A stretch of 64,000 bases of DNA, from NCBI GenBank assembly GCA_029959085.1, contig JARWIR010000018.1:19529001-19593000 (forward strand). The letters run 5' to 3'. This document shows, one piece after another, positions 1 to 10,024 of the stretch. A program made the translations under genes and the position numbers. Origin of the DNA: Nemophila menziesii (taxonomy: Eukaryota; Streptophyta; Magnoliopsida; Boraginales; Hydrophyllaceae). Numbering within the stretch: the stretch's first letter is position 1; the number at the start of each line of letters is the position of its first letter. A model generated the notes under the pieces. It was not told the origin of the DNA and made no database searches. It saw nothing but the letters and a program-made list of their open reading frames with translations.

Positions 1-687
1 CCCCCTCATGTTTCTGTAAAAGGGGTAAGGAGTTTTCTAGGCCATGCTGGGTTTTATCGTCGTTTTATCAAGGACTTTTCAAAAATTTCAAAACCTTTGT
101 GCATTTTACTCGAGAAGGACACCAAATTCCTTTTTGATGAAGCTTGCATGAAGGCATTCCAAAAGCTTAAAGAGAAACTTGTTACTGTGCCGATTGTGCT
201 ACCACCTGATTGGAAAATTCCCTTTGAAGTGATGTGTGATGCTAGTGATTCCGCTATGGGTGCGGTGTTGGGTCAAAGAAAAGACAAAGTATTTCATTCA
301 ATTTATTATGCAAGCAAGACCTTCACCAGTGTTCAGATTAATTACACGGTAATTGAAAAGGAGCTTTTAGCGGTAGTTTATGCCTTCGACAAATTTTGTT
401 CATATCTCCTTGGGGCGAAAATTGTTGTATTCACCAATCATTCCGCTATTAAGTACCTAATGGAGAAGAAAGATGCGAAGCCACGATTGATTAGATGGGT
501 CTTGTTGCTACAAGAGTTTGATTTGGAGATTCGAGATAGAAAGGGGTATGAAAATCAAGTTGCTGATCATCTGTCACGTCTGGAAGGTTTGGAGTCGAAT
601 AGTATACCGCGCCTCACGTCCGGTATACCGCAGGAGGAAAAACCCGTGACCAAGGGTATAAGACTCGGGTTTTTTGCCGAGGATTAA
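1..687 (+). pseudogene. gypsy pol fragment: end of RT and RNase H
   Basis: The frame is open from base 1, so this is the continuation of a larger polyprotein; there is no true start here. The first ~35 codons carry the conserved RT-tail motif [18 protein letters not shown]. RNase H follows, with CDASD (first catalytic Asp), KELLAVV (catalytic Glu region), a TNHSAIKYL segment where TDHSAI is usual (Asp to Asn at a catalytic position), and the end motif [11 protein letters not shown]. The last ~35 codons before the stop at 685-687 are not family protein; they read through the palindromic spacer. The loss of integrase and the Asp-to-Asn change indicate a dead or non-autonomous copy. Confidence 0.88.
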
Positions 688-1111
688 AAAATAGACACGC
701 CTAGGTGCGGTATACTGCACCATACGTCCGGTGCACCGCGCTAGGTCGGTTTTGAAGAAGTTTATTCATATTCAAACTCTTACCTTATCAAACTTAACCC
801 TAACCTCCTCTACACGAAATTTCCAGCTCCCAACCTCATAAAGATCCCTAGAAGCTTGATTAAACCTCCACAACAAACACAATAACATCAATAATTCTCT
901 CACCCATCTTCCATAAACACAAGTTCTTCATCAAAATCATCACAAAACACCATTAAACACCATCAAGATCATCAAGCTTTCAAGAGTTCTTCCAAGATTC
1001 ATCAAGAAATATTCTTTCTTCATCAAATCCAAGCTAGAAACTCAAGCTACACCAATCTTTCTTAACTTTATTCTATCCTTGGTGTAACTTGAGTTTGGGG
1101 TCAAATCAACC

Positions 1112-1570
1112 ATGACAAACATAACAGATGCTATGGATTACAAGAGGAAGTGTTATACTCTAGGGAAGAACAAAAATTTGCCTAGTTCTATAGTCGAAAA
1201 GGCCATCAATCTTGATGAGCCTAGTGAAGAAAAACAACAAGAAGAGGCACCTGCACAACCACTACACAAGAAATTCACAGCTAGGATGAGGGTATCATCA
1301 AAGCCTAAAGAAAAGACACCAATCCAAGATCAAGGTTCTTCCTCTTCTTCTCAGAATAATTCTTACACACCCCCATGGGCTATCAAATTTCAACAACAAA
1401 TCGATCATCTAAGAAAACAAAACATAGCACTTTGGGAGGAAATTGCCAAGATGAATTCAACAAGGGGAAAGGTGACTTCGAGCATGGATATTGATAATTA
1501 CTCTTCTTCGGAGGAGGAGGATATGATGGATCTTTATGGCCAGGTACCCCGTTCTAATTCTTCTTCTTAA
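1112..1570 (+). CDS. shortened Athila-type 3' ORF (152 aa), core domain missing
   Basis: This ORF sits where the minus-strand relative has its 439-aa 3' ORF (28635-29954), between pol and the 3' UTR. It keeps the MTN start, a charged Lys/Glu-rich N-terminal half, and a C-terminal stretch that could form a coiled coil (roughly residues 90-115). It lacks the globular middle domain seen in the relative. It ends in an acidic/Ser-rich tail. About 420 bases of A/C-rich leader (688-1111) precede it. The function of this protein class is unknown; similar ORFs in Athila elements have been called env-like from position only. A deletion derivative is the simplest reading. Confidence 0.6.
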   Translation: MTNITDAMDYKRKCYTLGKNKNLPSSIVEKAINLDEPSEEKQQEEAPAQPLHKKFTARMRVSSKPKEKTPIQDQGSSSSSQNNSYTPPWAIKFQQQIDHLRKQNIALWEEIAKMNSTRGKVTSSMDIDNYSSSEEEDMMDLYGQVPRSNSSS

Positions 1571-3009
1571 TTGATGGTAGGCACTAGGTAGTTTAGTTTT
1601 TAGTTTTATTGCTTTATTGAGTCTTTTTCGAGTCGTGGGGACACGACTCACTTTTGAGTTTGGGGTGGGGTTCGTTGCCTCATCCCAATTTTTTGTGTTT
1701 TACATGATTTTCAGAAAGAAATCTTTTTAGGGTTGCGTTTGACTGTAGAGTGTTTTAAATGCCCCAATCAAGCATGCTTTTCATGAATTTATGATAGAAA
1801 ATAGTTGATTTTAGGAGTTAGTGTAAAACGCACTTTGATTGCATGCAAATATGAGGTAATTGATAGGAAAAATTAATGAACAATGCAAAAGAAGTAAACT
1901 TGTGCTTAAGGATAATGGGTGGTTTGTAGAACGTGAGATCTAAATGAGTAGAGAACCCACTCAGGTATGAACTAGAGGCAAGCTGTGTAGATAGGAAAAT
2001 GATAGAGGCAGTTCTTTGTTAGCCCTTTGAATCCTTTTTGGTCGTCTATCCCTGAATTAATTTTATCCTTCTTAGCCAAATTTTTAGCCTTTAAGCCTTT
2101 CTTTTGTCACCACATTATAAGTCAATATCTTTTTAGATTGTTAGGCATGACCATATGACCCGCACTTGAATCACGATCTTGAGCTTAAGTTTGGGATGGT
2201 GGGTCCACTATTATGGGAATTCATTGGGTTGGGATTTTTGAGCTTATCAATTGTGCTCGTTCTATATATTGATGATGATTCACAGGTTTATGATATTGTA
2301 ACCCTTTGTCGGGGTAATAGTGAATGAAAAAGAAGCTACGAGCTCAAGTTATGAAAAGGCATAACTATGAATAAATAGCATGATATCTCAACATTAAAAA
2401 TAGAATCATAGCTATACAAAAAAAATTGATATTTATTCGGACCGGCAAAGTGGAAATTTTTAGGTGAATCATCCTTAGTGCTTATTGGGTTAATTTGGGG
2501 ACGCTAATTAAGTGCGTCAATTGGGTTGAGTGAGAACGTTATTCGAGTGTAAACTCAAGCTCTTGGACAGTTTGTTGATGGTAAGTGAGGAGAGAGCCAA
2601 AAGCTCACTTCAAATTTACCAAATATACATACCATACCGTCCCCTTCAGCCTATGCTAAAACCGTAAAGTCCTCGTGATTCCTAGATGCACAGTGAAGTA
2701 ATAGGGAGTATGCTGAGTGGAGCGTTGAAAGCAAGTAAAGATCGAGGAACACCCTATAGCCACCATCTTGAGATAAGTAATAAGCGTAACCTTCTAGCAT
2801 TGTGAAATTAATTTTGGATTGATATTATTTTGTGGTTGACTTTGCATCATAAGTGTATGTGTATATTAATTCCTAGATTAGACTATATGAGATTTGTTTT
2901 AAGTTGTGCTTTGGGAATATTTGATTGATTCTACCTGCTGCGTTCACCTAAAAGGGGCCTTGTTTTAATCTTACTTTGTCGGGACGACAAAGGTTTGAGT
3001 TGGGGGTCT
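1571..3009 (+). other. Athila-like 3' UTR with polypurine tract
   Basis: This is non-coding sequence between the 3' ORF and the 3' LTR. It starts near a landmark, GTCTTTTTCGAGTCGTGG (about 1620), that recurs at 10028 and, inverted, near 28580. The segment with GTGAGGAGAGAGCCAAAAGC (about 2584) recurs near 10900 and 62025. The block ends in GACAAAGGTTTGAGTTGGGG, whose G-rich end just before 3010 is the likely polypurine tract that primes plus-strand DNA. The same tract borders the LTR of the minus-strand relative (27177-27193). Confidence 0.75.
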
Positions 3010-4805
3010 TGATTTCTCCCTATTTGTTCTAAATATTAGCCCTCTGAAGACATCATATTAGGTGAATTGTTAACTAATTAGCTAGAATTTTAGGCTTATT
3101 TGATCATATTGCACTTTCTCCCCTTGGAAATTAACTATTTGCAGATTTTGAGCTTTTGTGCGTAAATTTGACTATTTTTAGTGCAAAGTAAATAGGTTCT
3201 TGAATTTCATGAAATACCAATCCAAGGTGGAGAAGTGATAATAGAGTCTTAGCTTATTTTTAGATTGTTAGGAAGTATTTCTAGTCGAGTTTCTAACTTT
3301 AGAGTGCACTTTCTTATTTTTATTTCTTGAATTATTAATTTTTTTTTTTAAGCATATGCGGTTTAATTATTTATTTATTGTGAAGCTTTAAAAGATAAAT
3401 GGTAATTACTTAGAGACCAAGTCGAGATAATGAAGTAAGGGAAAGAGATTTACATGGAAATAAGAAGCTTTAGGAAGGATATATGCAAAGAAGGAAAAGA
3501 TATAGCTGCCTTATGAATCTGAAAATCCAGCCACGTTTCAAAAATAAGTCTATAACTTAATATTGGCTAGGAATCTGGCGAGTGGTCTGCACCAATAGAA
3601 AGATCTTTCCGAGACAAGAAGTTTCATATATTGGAACTCCTTAAACGGATAAGTATTGAATGAGATATGACCAAATCAAATCAGCAACAGAATCTTTCCT
3701 TTCCTAGAATTTAGGCTACGAATTTGAGAGTTCTTAACTTGTCTTTCACTCCAAGTAAATTCGACCTAGGGTTCCCTAACACCTATAAATACACCCCTTA
3801 GCCTCCTCTTTTAAACACACTTCATATAATTATCAAAGAGGCTTAAGGATTCAAGTCAGAACAAGCAGGAAGGAAGAAAGCTAAGAGCTGGAGCAGTCAT
3901 CTTCTCCAATTCAAAGCCAAACCCAACCTCTTCATTAGGTTTTATTTATTTTCTTTCTGTAAAACATTATGTCTTTTAATTTATTTGTTTTAGTCTTATT
4001 TTCTGTTATGAGCTAAACTTCTTAAGTGCTTGAGAATCGCTATAAGGGTTGAACCTTAATTTATTTAATTGATGCTTTCTGATTTGGTATTTTTATAATT
4101 TAATTCAAATTGAGTAATTTAGTATTGTTTGTTATCGTAAGTTAATTTCACTATTTTTAAATTGATCAATTAGACATAGGTTTGAGTAATTAAGCTATTC
4201 ACTTTGGTGGGGAAGTGATCATCTTGACGGGGGGGTTTAATTACTGACATAGATAATAAACATAAGATAGAAATTATTGATCCTGACGGGCTTAGTTAAT
4301 CTTATAGCCAATTGGGTAGAGAACCTGACATTTGATGGTGGATTATGATCGCCCTGACGGGGTTTGTAACACCTGAGAATAGCTCCTAAGTCCACCCTGA
4401 CGGGGGTTAGGAGAATCTAGAATCCCGACTATTACTAGTTACTAATTTGTCCCTTAGAAGAAGCATTGATTAAGTTTATTTTGGTGAAACCTAGCGTGAC
4501 TCAAGTACTACTCTCTCATATTTCCGTCTCTTCATATTTATTTTCTTGCATTAGTTTAATTTTAGTTTAATATTTACTTTATTTGCACTTTAGTCCTTTA
4601 AACAAAAACAAAATAAAAATCTATATCTTTACTTTTAATTTTCATTCAAGCAGCTACTTCTATTTATTGCATAACACTTTAATCATACCTAATCCTTCCC
4701 TGAGATCGATCCCGTTTACCGGATATTACTTGGACGACCCGTACACTTGCGGTACGTGTTTTGCCTTTTTAGGTGTGTTTATTTAGAACACACTAGGAGA
4801 CACCA
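3010..4805 (+). repeat. 3' LTR of the first Athila-like element
   Basis: The LTR starts TGATTTCTCC directly after the polypurine tract and ends AGGAGACACCA, so it has TG...CA termini and is about 1.8 kb long. A TATA box (CCTATAAATACACC) lies at about 3783. Downstream, at 4230-4410, four copies of a (C)CTGACGGG-type motif occur at 50-90 bp spacing, as in related LTRs here. The 5' end contains a short inverted repeat (TGATTTCTCC... and GAAGACATCA). The end segment GTACACTTGCGGTACGTG matches the inverted LTR ends at about 25660 and 36755. Confidence 0.85.
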
Positions 4806-5847
4806 ACATATGATAATGTTAGCAAAATATAACATATAGTGATATTTTTCAAATATAACATACAATGATATTTTTCAAATATAAGTAATATGATCGCAAA
4901 ATAATTCACTTTTCAAATTTAGTAGATTTGTTTTACTAGAGTCAAAATATATCTTATTGAACTCAACGTTTCTAGAAAATGTAATTTTGGTTTTTCAGAA
5001 ATTTCATATATAATTCATATCATCATATATTTTCTCATAGAATTTTATTTGGATTTTGGATAAATGTAAATCTTGGAAGCACAATACAAGTTTTTTTTCA
5101 ACTCCTTCTATTAGGTTGGATATACCAGATTTGGTATTGACATTTGATTCAAAAAGTTTGAAGATCAGACAAATATAATTTATTTTTTTAGGTTATGCGA
5201 ATGAAAAACGAATTATGTGATAGGTTATGCGATATATGCGCATAAAATATGTCTTTAATTATCCTATATTTAGTTCCATTTGTTAAAGTAAATACGATCT
5301 CAAATTGACATCTATGCATTTTCATAACTTACATAAAGTCATGTTCAAAACTTTCTTTCGTTATAGGTTTACTATATCAGTGGATATGTATAAAATACGT
5401 ATGTAACTTGTGTATACGCTCTATTTTCCCATATGTTATGTTATATCAGAGGATATATCTAAACAATATATATAAATCGGGTGTATATGTCATTTTTCTT
5501 TCTCTTTTGTATAGGTTATGTTATGTCAAAGGATATAAATATAAAATACAAATACAATTAATATATATGACCTATTTATTTAATACATACCTTTAATTAG
5601 GTATGATATTTTTTTTCTTAAGAAAAATTATAATATTTACAATTTTATTCATAAAAGAGTATAATAATGAACTGGGAAAATAAATTATATAATAAATTTA
5701 TAAAGAAAAAGAATAATCTTGAAAAAACATAGTGTACCATACCTTACATTAAAGCACATCTGTTTGCTTTTTTTCCGATCAAAAAAGAATATCATTTTTT
5801 ATTATAAGTTATATGGTAGAGGTTGGAAAATATATATATTTAAGAAA
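4806..5847. other. AT-rich spacer, nothing recognised
   Basis: This is very AT-rich non-coding DNA. It has small local duplications (ATAACATA...GTGATATTTTTCAAATATAA at 4830-4890; two near-identical stretches containing GTTATATCAGAGGATAT near 5380, 5440 and 5525). No ORF of interest, RNA gene or element end is visible. Confidence 0.6.
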
Positions 5848-5852
5848 AATAG

Positions 5853-6427
5853 TGTTGGGATTTGACTCACATCCATGAACCGATGCATTGGAAGACTAGA
5901 TGGTGTCTTGGAAAACCAAGTGGTAGTCTTAGAAATTAAATGGTGTCTTGAGAAACCAAGTGATAGTCTTCGAAATTAATGGTTCATCTTGGAAACTTAA
6001 GAGGGTTGAAGTTTTCCAAGGTGACTAGATTAATTGGATAGTTTCGTTGTGAAGGCCTATAAATAGGCATCATTGATTAATGTTTGAGATGATAGAAGAG
6101 AGAAAATGAAGAAGAAGAAGAAAAAGAAGAGAGACACGAGAGATCCAAGAGCGAGAATCATATAGGTTAGTTAACATTGAGTGTGTAACGATCCTATAGT
6201 GATTAGAGTCTTGGATGAGTGTGATATTTCTTTGTTCTTTCTTTATGTTAGAGGGTTTCGGGTTTTTCCGTACAAAAACCAAGTTGTAATAGTGTGAGTG
6301 ATTATATTGAATTACTACGTGGAGGTAGGCATCTTTGGCCGAACCACGTAAAATTTGTTGTTCTTGTCTTTTCATTTTTTCTTCTATGCACGATCCTCGA
6401 ACGAAAAATCCGACCTTTTTCCCAACA
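5853..6427 (+). repeat. TRIM LTR 1
   Basis: This LTR is 575 bp with TG...CA ends. A TATA box, CCTATAAATAGG, lies at about 6055. Near the 5' end is a tandem pair of ~43-bp segments, each with GGTGTCTTG and AACCAAGTG. It carries only four GAA units at about 6107, the ancestral-looking state compared with LTR 3. Confidence 0.9.
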
Positions 6428-6643
6428 AAGTGGTATCAGAGCTGTGGTTGTGTTGCATAGAAGTCCTGAAAAGATAGATGGCGTCTGTATTGAGATTTGA
6501 AGGCTTATTGTTCGGTGATTGGTGAAGGATGTACTCATGGTCGAGCGTAGAGTGACTACCCAAAACAAGTCAAGGAGCACAAGACAAAAGTTTCATTCTC
6601 CGAAATTGTCGAGGTGTTTGGGGATGCTCGTCAAGGGAGGATT
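6428..6643 (+). other. TRIM internal region 1 (PBS and PPT)
   Basis: This 216-bp non-coding region runs from the spacer AAG, through the primer-binding site TGGTATCAGAGC at 6431-6442 (complementary to the 3' end of initiator tRNA-Met), to the polypurine tract AAGGGAGGATT at 6633-6643. Confidence 0.9.
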
Positions 6644-7214
6644 TGTTGGGATTTGACTCACATCCATGAACCGATGCATTGGAAGACTAAATGGTGTATT
6701 GGAAAACCAAGTGGTAGTCTTAGAAATTAGATGGTGTCTTGAGAAACCAAGTGATAGTCTTCGAAATTAATGGTTCGTCTTGGAAACTTAAGAGGGTTGA
6801 AGTTTTCCAAGGTGACTAGATTAATTGGATAGTTTGGTTGTGAAGGCCTATAAATAGGCATCATGGATTAATGTTTGAAGATGATAGAAGAGAGAAAATG
6901 AAGAAGAAGAAACAGAAGGGAGACACGAGAGATCCAAGAGCGAGAATCATATAGGTTAGTTAATAGTGAGTGTGTAACGATCTTATAGTGATTGGAGTCT
7001 TGGATGAGTGTGAGAGTTCTTTGTTCTTTCTTTATGTTAGAGGGTTTTGGGTTTTTCCGTACAAAAACTAAGTTGTAATAGTGTGAGTGATTATATTGAA
7101 TTACTCCGTGGAGGTAGGCATCTTTGGCCGAACCACATAAATTTGTTGTTCTTGTTTTTCATTTTTTCTTCTATGCACGATCTTCGAATGGGAAATCCGG
7201 CCTTTTTCCCAACA
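6644..7214 (+). repeat. TRIM LTR 2 (shared middle LTR)
   Basis: This 571-bp LTR has the same layout as LTR 1 and a TATA box at about 6847. It is flanked on both sides by internal regions, so it serves as the 3' LTR of one unit and the 5' LTR of the next. Its short GAA tract is interrupted (GAAGAAGAAGAAACAGAAG). Confidence 0.9.
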
Positions 7215-7430
7215 AAGTGGTATCAGAGTTGTGGTTGTGTTGCATAGAAGTCCTGAAAATATAGATGGCGTCTGTATTGAGATTTGAAGGCTAATTGTTA
7301 GGTGTTTGGTGAAGGATGTACTCGTGGTCGAGCGTAGAGTGACTGCCCAAAACAAGTCAAGGAGCACAAGACAAAAGTTTCATTCTCCGATATTGTCAAG
7401 GTGATTGGGGATACTCGTCAAGGGAGGATT
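7215..7430 (+). other. TRIM internal region 2 (PBS and PPT)
   Basis: This is a second 216-bp internal region, with the primer-binding site TGGTATCAGAGT at 7218-7229 (last base changed relative to copy 1) and the polypurine tract AGGGAGGATT at 7421-7430. It differs from copy 1 by roughly ten substitutions, by eye. Confidence 0.9.
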
Positions 7431-7686
7431 TGTTGGGATTTGACTCACATCCATGAACCGGTGCATTGGAAGACTAAATGGTGTCTTGGAAAACCAAGTG
7501 GTAGTCTTAGAAATTAAATGGTGTCTTGAGAAACCAAGTGATAGTCTTCGAAATTAATGGTTCGTCTTGCAAACTTAAGAGGGTTGAAGTTTTCCAACGT
7601 GACTAGATTAATTGGATAGTTTGGTTGTGAAGGCCTATAAATAGGCATCATGGATTAATGTTTGAAGATGATAGAAGAGAGAAAAT

Positions 7687-7792
7687 GAAGAAGAAGAAGA
7701 AGAAGAAGAAGAAGAAGAAGAAGAAGAAGAAGAAGAAGAAGAAGAAGAAGAAGAAGAAGAAGAAGAAGAAGAAGAAGAAGAAGAAGAAGAAA
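7687..7792 (+). repeat. (GAA)n microsatellite, about 35 perfect units
   Basis: This is an uninterrupted GAA run of about 105 bp inside LTR 3, just downstream of its TATA box. The matching site in LTR 1 and LTR 2 has only about four units, so the array expanded after the copies separated. Long GAA/TTC runs can form triplex DNA and reduce transcription; that consequence is inferred here. All long Ser-, Phe- or Leu-only reading frames on the minus strand here come from this array. Confidence 0.97.
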
Positions 7793-8049
7793 AAGAAGAG
7801 AGACACGAGTGATCCAAGAGCGAGAATCATATAGGTTAGTTAACAGTGAGTGTGTAACGATTCTATAGTGATTAGAGTCTTGGATGAGTGTGAGAGTTCT
7901 TTGTTCTTTCTTTATGTTATAGGGTTTCGGGTTTTTTCGTACAAAAACCAAGTTGTAATAGTGTGAGTGATTATATTGAATTACTCCGTGGAGGTAGACA
8001 TCTTTGGCCGAACCACGTAAAATTTGTTGTTCTTGGCTTTTCATTTTTT

Positions 8050-8164
8050 TTTTTTTTTGGTTACATAGGAGAGCCACTTTGGACTCGGAGTCATTGACTC
8101 GGTTCGAACCTGCACCACTAGATTGGTAGACCAAGGCCCTGGCCAGTGAGCTAATCCCATCTGG
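8050..8164 (-). mobile_element. tRNA-derived SINE nested in TRIM LTR 3
   Basis: Read on the minus strand, the insert begins near CCAGATGGGATTAGCTCACT. It carries an A-box-like TAGCTCACTGG and, about 45 bp on, a perfect B box, GGTTCGAACC. It ends in an A-run (the T-run at 8050-8058 on the plus strand). A 17-bp direct repeat, TTGGCTTTTCATTTTTT, flanks it (8033-8049 and 8165-8181) and occurs once in the sister LTRs (with one change), so it is the target duplication. This layout is that of a short SINE transcribed by RNA polymerase III and moved by LINE machinery. The body is about 115 bp, short for a plant SINE. Confidence 0.85.
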
Positions 8165-8233
8165 TTGGCTTTTCATTTTTTCTTCTATGTACGATCCTCG
8201 AACATGAAATCCGACCTTTTTCCCAACAAATAG

Positions 8234-8526
8234 ATATAAAAAAATTGTTAACGACAGCACATTTGTACATCTCGTTTCTCATTGGGAAAGTCAAGGCATG
8301 AATAGATATAAGATGTAAACAAAAATTATCTTAAAAAAATAGATTTTTTATTTTCTTTTCATATTTAAAAGTGCCCTTAAAATACATATCACATCTCAAA
8401 ATTTCGATTTCCATTTGCAAATAGAAAGAATCGGACTTCTTTCCTTTTTTTTTTCTTTTAGCCCTAATATTTGTTTTATTAGGGCATCCATCTGTTCAAA
8501 TTTATTAGTCTCCTTTCAAATATAAA
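8234..8526. other. AT-rich spacer
   Basis: AT-rich flank of the TRIM element. I see no gene or repeat end in it. Confidence 0.5.
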
Positions 8527-8954
8527 GGGTATGTTTGGATTGAAGGTATTGAGAAGAAAAGAAAGGAAATGAAATGATATTTGATATATTCAGTCGTTTG
8601 GATTGAAATATTTTTTGAAGGAAAGTAATTTGGGTGATTATTAAAATCACCTATAAACCCCTATATATAATCACTCCAAATCGGGGTCAAATGGAAGGAA
8701 AGAATTTTATTAAATAAGCAAGAGAAAAAAATTGCATTGACACCTTACAAACAATGATAAAAATGGAATATGTTAACAAAAAAATTATTTCTTAATTTTT
8801 TTCTAATCCAAATAAAAAAGATACTCGAATTTTTTTATGAATTTTTTATTTGTTAAAATTATCTAATCTAAACAACATTTTTCACTCCTTTTCTTTTCTT
8901 TTATAATTTTTTTTTTTTTTTATTATTTTTTTCTTTTGTGAATACAAACACACC
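8527..8954. mobile_element. possible MITE
   Basis: The segment starts GGGTATGTTTGGATT. Near 8940-8954 it contains AATACAAACACACCC, which is the inverse of that start with two mismatches. The interior is AT-rich and non-coding. Such ends are common in Tourist/PIF-Harbinger-like MITEs, but I could not find a clean 3-bp target duplication, so this remains a candidate. Confidence 0.35.
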
Positions 8955-10024
8955 CAAAGAGTTATTACAGAGTAATGCCATTTGGTCAATTTTTTTTTTT
9001 GTCATGAATTGCTTCACAGTTGTGAAGTTCGTTGAATTTCATATAAAAATCCATTTGATTTTTTTTTGCCAAAGCAATGATTTCTTTTTCCTCTTTTTTA
9101 TAGTGGTAAACATAAAATAATGATTTTTGCTTTTTTTTTTTTCTTCACATCACAGTAATGAACGTGTATAACATTGTTTTTCTTTTTTTTTTCTTTAATT
9201 TTCTTTTCCAGGGTAAAACCTTACAATAAAATAATACCTATATATTGAAGGCCAAAGCTATCAAAGGATCCATTATATAGATCATAGGAGAAAGGTCTCT
9301 ATTTTTTCATTCAACTTGATCAAAGTTTTTTTGTTCTTTTTTTTCCAAGTAGATTAAAAGATCTACGATCAACTTTTTATAAAATATAAAAAGTATACGA
9401 TTTAATATATTATATAATTTAAAAATAATAAATAATTACTTGAATGTTAAATGGTAGAGTCTATCGTGCTGATAACGTGTTGTAAACGGTAGAGAAAGAA
9501 AGAGGAGCGTTCTGTTCATTATCATAGAGTGTAAAAATTACATAGTAGGAGCTCATATTTATAAGTAACAGGTAACTCTAACTACTAGTCCATGGGCTGG
9601 AATGAATATCCACTAAATGGATTTATAACAATTATTATATTTTCTTGGTTAGCGCTGGTCCACAGTCAACAAGAAGGTTTGGCCTTCGACCAAAAAAATA
9701 AATTATAAGGCATGGAAATGTTTTATTTGGGAGCCATTTTTGATGGGTCATAACTTTGACATACGAGCTCCGATTCTAGTGATTCAAGCGGCCACAAAAA
9801 TTTCGGAAGAAGATCTCGAACTTACATGACTTAAGTTTTTCCAAATAAGGCACGAGCCGCGCTAGATTTACCCCAAAGAAGGTAAGACACAGTTTTTGCA
9901 CTTTTTCATGGATCGAGGACGTCAACTCCAAACTTGGAGATTGAGCATTTCTCGCAAAGGTACATATTTATCCCTTCTCTTGAAATATGTAGTATGTAAA
10001 TTTTTTCTAAATTTTTATAATTTT
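8955..10024. other. AT-rich spacer with poly(T) tracts
   Basis: Many T-runs lie at 8990-9350. Around 9455-9480 is GTGCTGATAACGTGTTGTAAA, a phrase I associate with plant LTR ends, but no partner end is visible. No supported gene. Confidence 0.4.

Larger units (their letters stand above)
1..4805 (+). mobile_element. Athila-like Ty3/gypsy retrotransposon, 3' part, internally deleted
   Basis: The window opens inside the pol frame of a plus-strand gypsy element. In order it shows the end of reverse transcriptase plus RNase H (1-687), a short 3' ORF (1112-1570), a long 3' untranslated region and a 3' LTR (3010-4805). The protein matches the complete minus-strand relative at 25604-38249 almost residue for residue over the RNase H. 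The integrase is missing: RNase H runs directly into the palindromic spacer that, in the relative, lies beyond integrase. The 5' LTR and the left target site lie outside the window, so the target duplication cannot be tested. Assignment to the Athila group rests on the relative's tRNA-Asp primer site, its integrase type and its extra 3' ORF. Confidence 0.88.
7431..8228 (+). repeat. TRIM LTR 3, enlarged by GAA array and SINE
   Basis: This LTR is 798 bp where the other two are about 573 bp. The extra length is explained by a GAA microsatellite (7687-7792) and an inserted SINE with its target duplication (8033-8181). Its end, TTTTTCCCAACA, is followed at once by the outer target duplication AATAG. 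Confidence 0.9.
5848..8233 (+). mobile_element. TRIM-type retrotransposon as a three-LTR tandem
   Basis: Three directly repeated LTRs (5853-6427, 6644-7214, 7431-8228) start TGTTGGGATTTGACTC and end TTTTTCCCAACA. They are separated by two 216-bp internal regions (6428-6643, 7215-7430). Each internal region begins with a primer-binding site for initiator tRNA-Met (TGGTATCAGAG) 3 bp after the LTR, and ends with a purine tract, AGGGAGGATT. There is no coding sequence. A perfect 5-bp duplication, AATAG, flanks the whole array (5848-5852 and 8229-8233). A single unit would be about 1.36 kb, which fits a TRIM/SMART element that depends on proteins from another element. The repeats differ at scattered positions, so the array is not a recent exact duplication. 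Confidence 0.92.

Noticed and set aside
1457..1651. Minus-strand ORF opposite the short Athila 3' ORF
   Set aside because: A shadow frame of the plus-strand ORF.
8095..8164. A tRNA gene on the minus strand
   Set aside because: A- and B-box-like motifs are present but no cloverleaf can be drawn. Flanking direct repeats and an A-tail show a SINE.
7655..8260. Minus-strand 201-aa frame and the poly-Ser/poly-Phe frames at 7635-7830
   Set aside because: They are read-through of the GAA array and TRIM LTR; the sister LTRs have no matching frame.
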